From positions 620,001-684,000 of the forward strand of contig MU130533.1 of NCBI GenBank assembly GCA_015039465.1: a DNA stretch of 64,000 nt, given 5' to 3'. Position 1 is the first letter of the stretch. Each line of letters starts with the position of its first letter. The stretch is from Phlegmacium glaucopus (taxonomy: Eukaryota; Basidiomycota; Agaricomycetes; Agaricales; Cortinariaceae). Position numbers and translations under genes: made by a program. The notes under the pieces were generated by a model. That model saw only the letters and a program-made list of their open reading frames with translations, made no database searches and was not told where the DNA came from. Below are positions 62,901 to 64,000 of the stretch, one piece after another.

Positions 62901-63536
62901 TTCCTGTTTTTGAAACAGACTTTTGAAAAGAACAGAATAATTCAGTAAAAAAGGGTACGTTAAACATGGCTGGAAAAGTCATAACATGAGCTCACTTTAG
63001 ATTTCTCAGAGAGTCCCTCATGCACATGCTTGATGTAGCAAAAGCGGAGCAAACGGAGTCTGAATGCAGAAAGGAGGGCAGAAAGCCGACTTCAACATCT
63101 TTGACTCCGAGTCCCGGGCGACAGGTTATATACTAGTACTCAGTAAAAAGCGAATGTTGTGTGAATGGTTTCAATGATGTTATGCTACTTTCGTGTGAAT
63201 GTCATGTGAATGTCAAAACGACGACCTTTTATGTGACTACAATCGCACAATTTACTACATGAGTAATGATGCCAACTTCATTCATCGAAAACTGATCCTT
63301 CATTAGGATCCTTTTAAGCTCAAGAAATTCATTCTAAAAAACTCTAATTTTAGGCCAATTTTTGTAGATAGATCTTGTACATGTATTCATTTTTTGGCAG
63401 TCTTTTAAACATTCGCACGACATTCGTTTTTTACTGGGAGTTATAGGGCGACCTAGACGGCCTTTGGAGTACCGAGGTTCAGGAAATCCATTCGCAGCAC
63501 TCGAATCCGGGATTGTCATAAAAACACGACCATGGT
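59968..63536. other. Gene-poor region, no confident gene
   Basis: 3.6 kb beyond the prolyl oligopeptidase start. Open frames at 60643-60933, about 60960-61320, 61330-61548 (+), 61589-61852 (-) and 62631-62888 (+) show no motif I recognise and could not be joined into a convincing gene. The MITE-like copy 2 lies at 63141-63436. No short propeptide of the kind processed by prolyl oligopeptidase was found by eye. Confidence 0.45.
63141..63436. mobile_element. MITE-like element with 27-bp terminal inverted repeats, copy 2
   Basis: The left end begins CAGTAAAAAGCGAATG. The right end, read as reverse complement, begins CAGTAAAAAACGAATG. Over 27 positions the two ends match at 24. The subterminal motif gtgtgaatgtcat recurs near the left end. 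About 296 bp, no coding capacity. No target-site duplication was recognised. Likely a non-autonomous DNA transposon. Confidence 0.75.
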
Positions 63537-63907
63537 CTAGAGATCGGAATCCGCGAAATCAGGAATTTTCTCATCCTCCATAGAATGGCCGATTAAAGTC
63601 GCCAATGGCCAACCATATAAAGGAAGAAAATCCTTCCTGCCGGCATTCAAGTCTGCAATAAACCGGCGGACCGACCACGTGTGGCATGGCATGGTGGAAA
63701 TTTCATATTTCGAGGCGGTCGTGTCCCAGTGGCCATCCCTGTGTCTAGGCCCTAGGAATTGTACCCCACTTCCAAAAGACGGCTTCGACGACTTGAATTC
63801 GATAAGTAGGACGTACAAGGCTGTAATAGCGCGGATTTCCCCGTCCATTTCGACCCATGTTTTCGCTAAGAAGGTATTTGAAGGATGGAAGATGCCTCTT
63901 CTCAACC
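63537..63907 (-). CDS. Terminal exon of an unrecognised gene, partial at right edge
   Basis: Hypothetical. An exon is bounded on its 5' side (about 63907) by a good acceptor (CTTACAG) with a GCTGAC branch motif about 35 nt before. It reads …LRRGIFHPSNTFLAKTWVEM, DGEIRAITALYVLLIEFKSS, then GSGVQFLGPRHRDGHWD and PDFADSDL, with the stop at 63537. Composition is that of a folded protein, not low complexity. Earlier exons would lie at 63908-64000 and beyond the edge. No family recognised. Confidence 0.45.
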
Positions 63908-64000
63908 TGTAAGTTGTGGCTTGTCGGCAGGAATGCGTCAGCAAGGAGTGCCTGAGCCTTGAAACAGCGGAGAGTGGTGCCTATAGAGCGGTGGAACGTT

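Noticed and set aside
63490..63515. tRNA-like B-box (gattcgagt on the minus strand)
   Set aside because: No matching A-box or cloverleaf in the flanks; similar isolated matches elsewhere also failed.
59968..63536. Possible short cyclic-peptide precursor genes near prolyl oligopeptidase
   Set aside because: Read by eye in all frames; no short propeptide with conserved leader and Pro-flanked core was seen.

Overview
This is nuclear DNA of a filamentous basidiomycete, most likely an agaric (Agaricomycetes). The evidence is dense genes with many short (about 50-60 nt) GT-AG introns carrying CTRAY branch points, and protein families typical of that group: WW/Gly-rich proteins, a cytochrome b5-acyl-CoA dehydrogenase fusion, and a multi-exon agaric-type prolyl oligopeptidase. 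No rRNA, tRNA, CRISPR or prokaryotic operon structure was seen. All gene models were spliced by eye. Starts, stops and diagnostic exons were checked in the sequence, but internal exon ends are given only where stated.

The left two-thirds (1-49 kb) is mostly conserved housekeeping genes. In order they are: a mitochondrial glycine/heme carrier (HEM25, partial, -), SPT4 (+), mitochondrial aminopeptidase ICP55 (-), a b5-ACAD fusion (-), NER helicase RAD16 (-), a WW/Gln-rich protein (-), a WW/Gly-rich protein (-), an HMG-box protein (-), a PNUTS-like PP1 regulator (+), a LIM-domain-binding protein (-), U3 snoRNP protein IMP3 (+), kinesin-3 (+), a cyclopropane-fatty-acid synthase-type methyltransferase (-), ARL2 (-), eIF5B (+), an amino-acid/GABA permease (+), an orphan single-pass membrane protein (-) and a class-3 (diacylglycerol-type) lipase (+). 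Several neighbours are head-to-head pairs sharing short promoters: HEM25/SPT4, HMG/PNUTS, LDB/IMP3, ARL2/eIF5B and orphan TM protein/lipase.

The right third (50-64 kb) is accessory in character. At 50.5-55.5 kb there is a tandem family of small secreted, Ser/Thr-rich proteins with predicted GPI anchors and eight cysteines. It has three intact copies and one decayed copy. Copies 2 and 3 come from a recent ~1.3 kb segmental duplication, and a 33-bp in-frame minisatellite has expanded only in copy 3. Next come the wobble tRNA adenosine deaminase TAD2 (+) and a complete prolyl oligopeptidase (-). The remainder (60-63.5 kb) is gene-poor and holds a MITE-like element of about 296 bp with 27-bp terminal inverted repeats. 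A degraded relative of that element lies near 45.0 kb. A partial unrecognised gene runs off the right edge.

The points most worth a second look are the GPI-protein array, the MITE-like family, two GC-AG introns whose removal is needed to complete a CCCH zinc finger (PNUTS) and the conserved C-terminus of prolyl oligopeptidase, and the PNUTS architecture itself (TFIIS-N + RVxF-type motif + CCCH finger) in a fungus.
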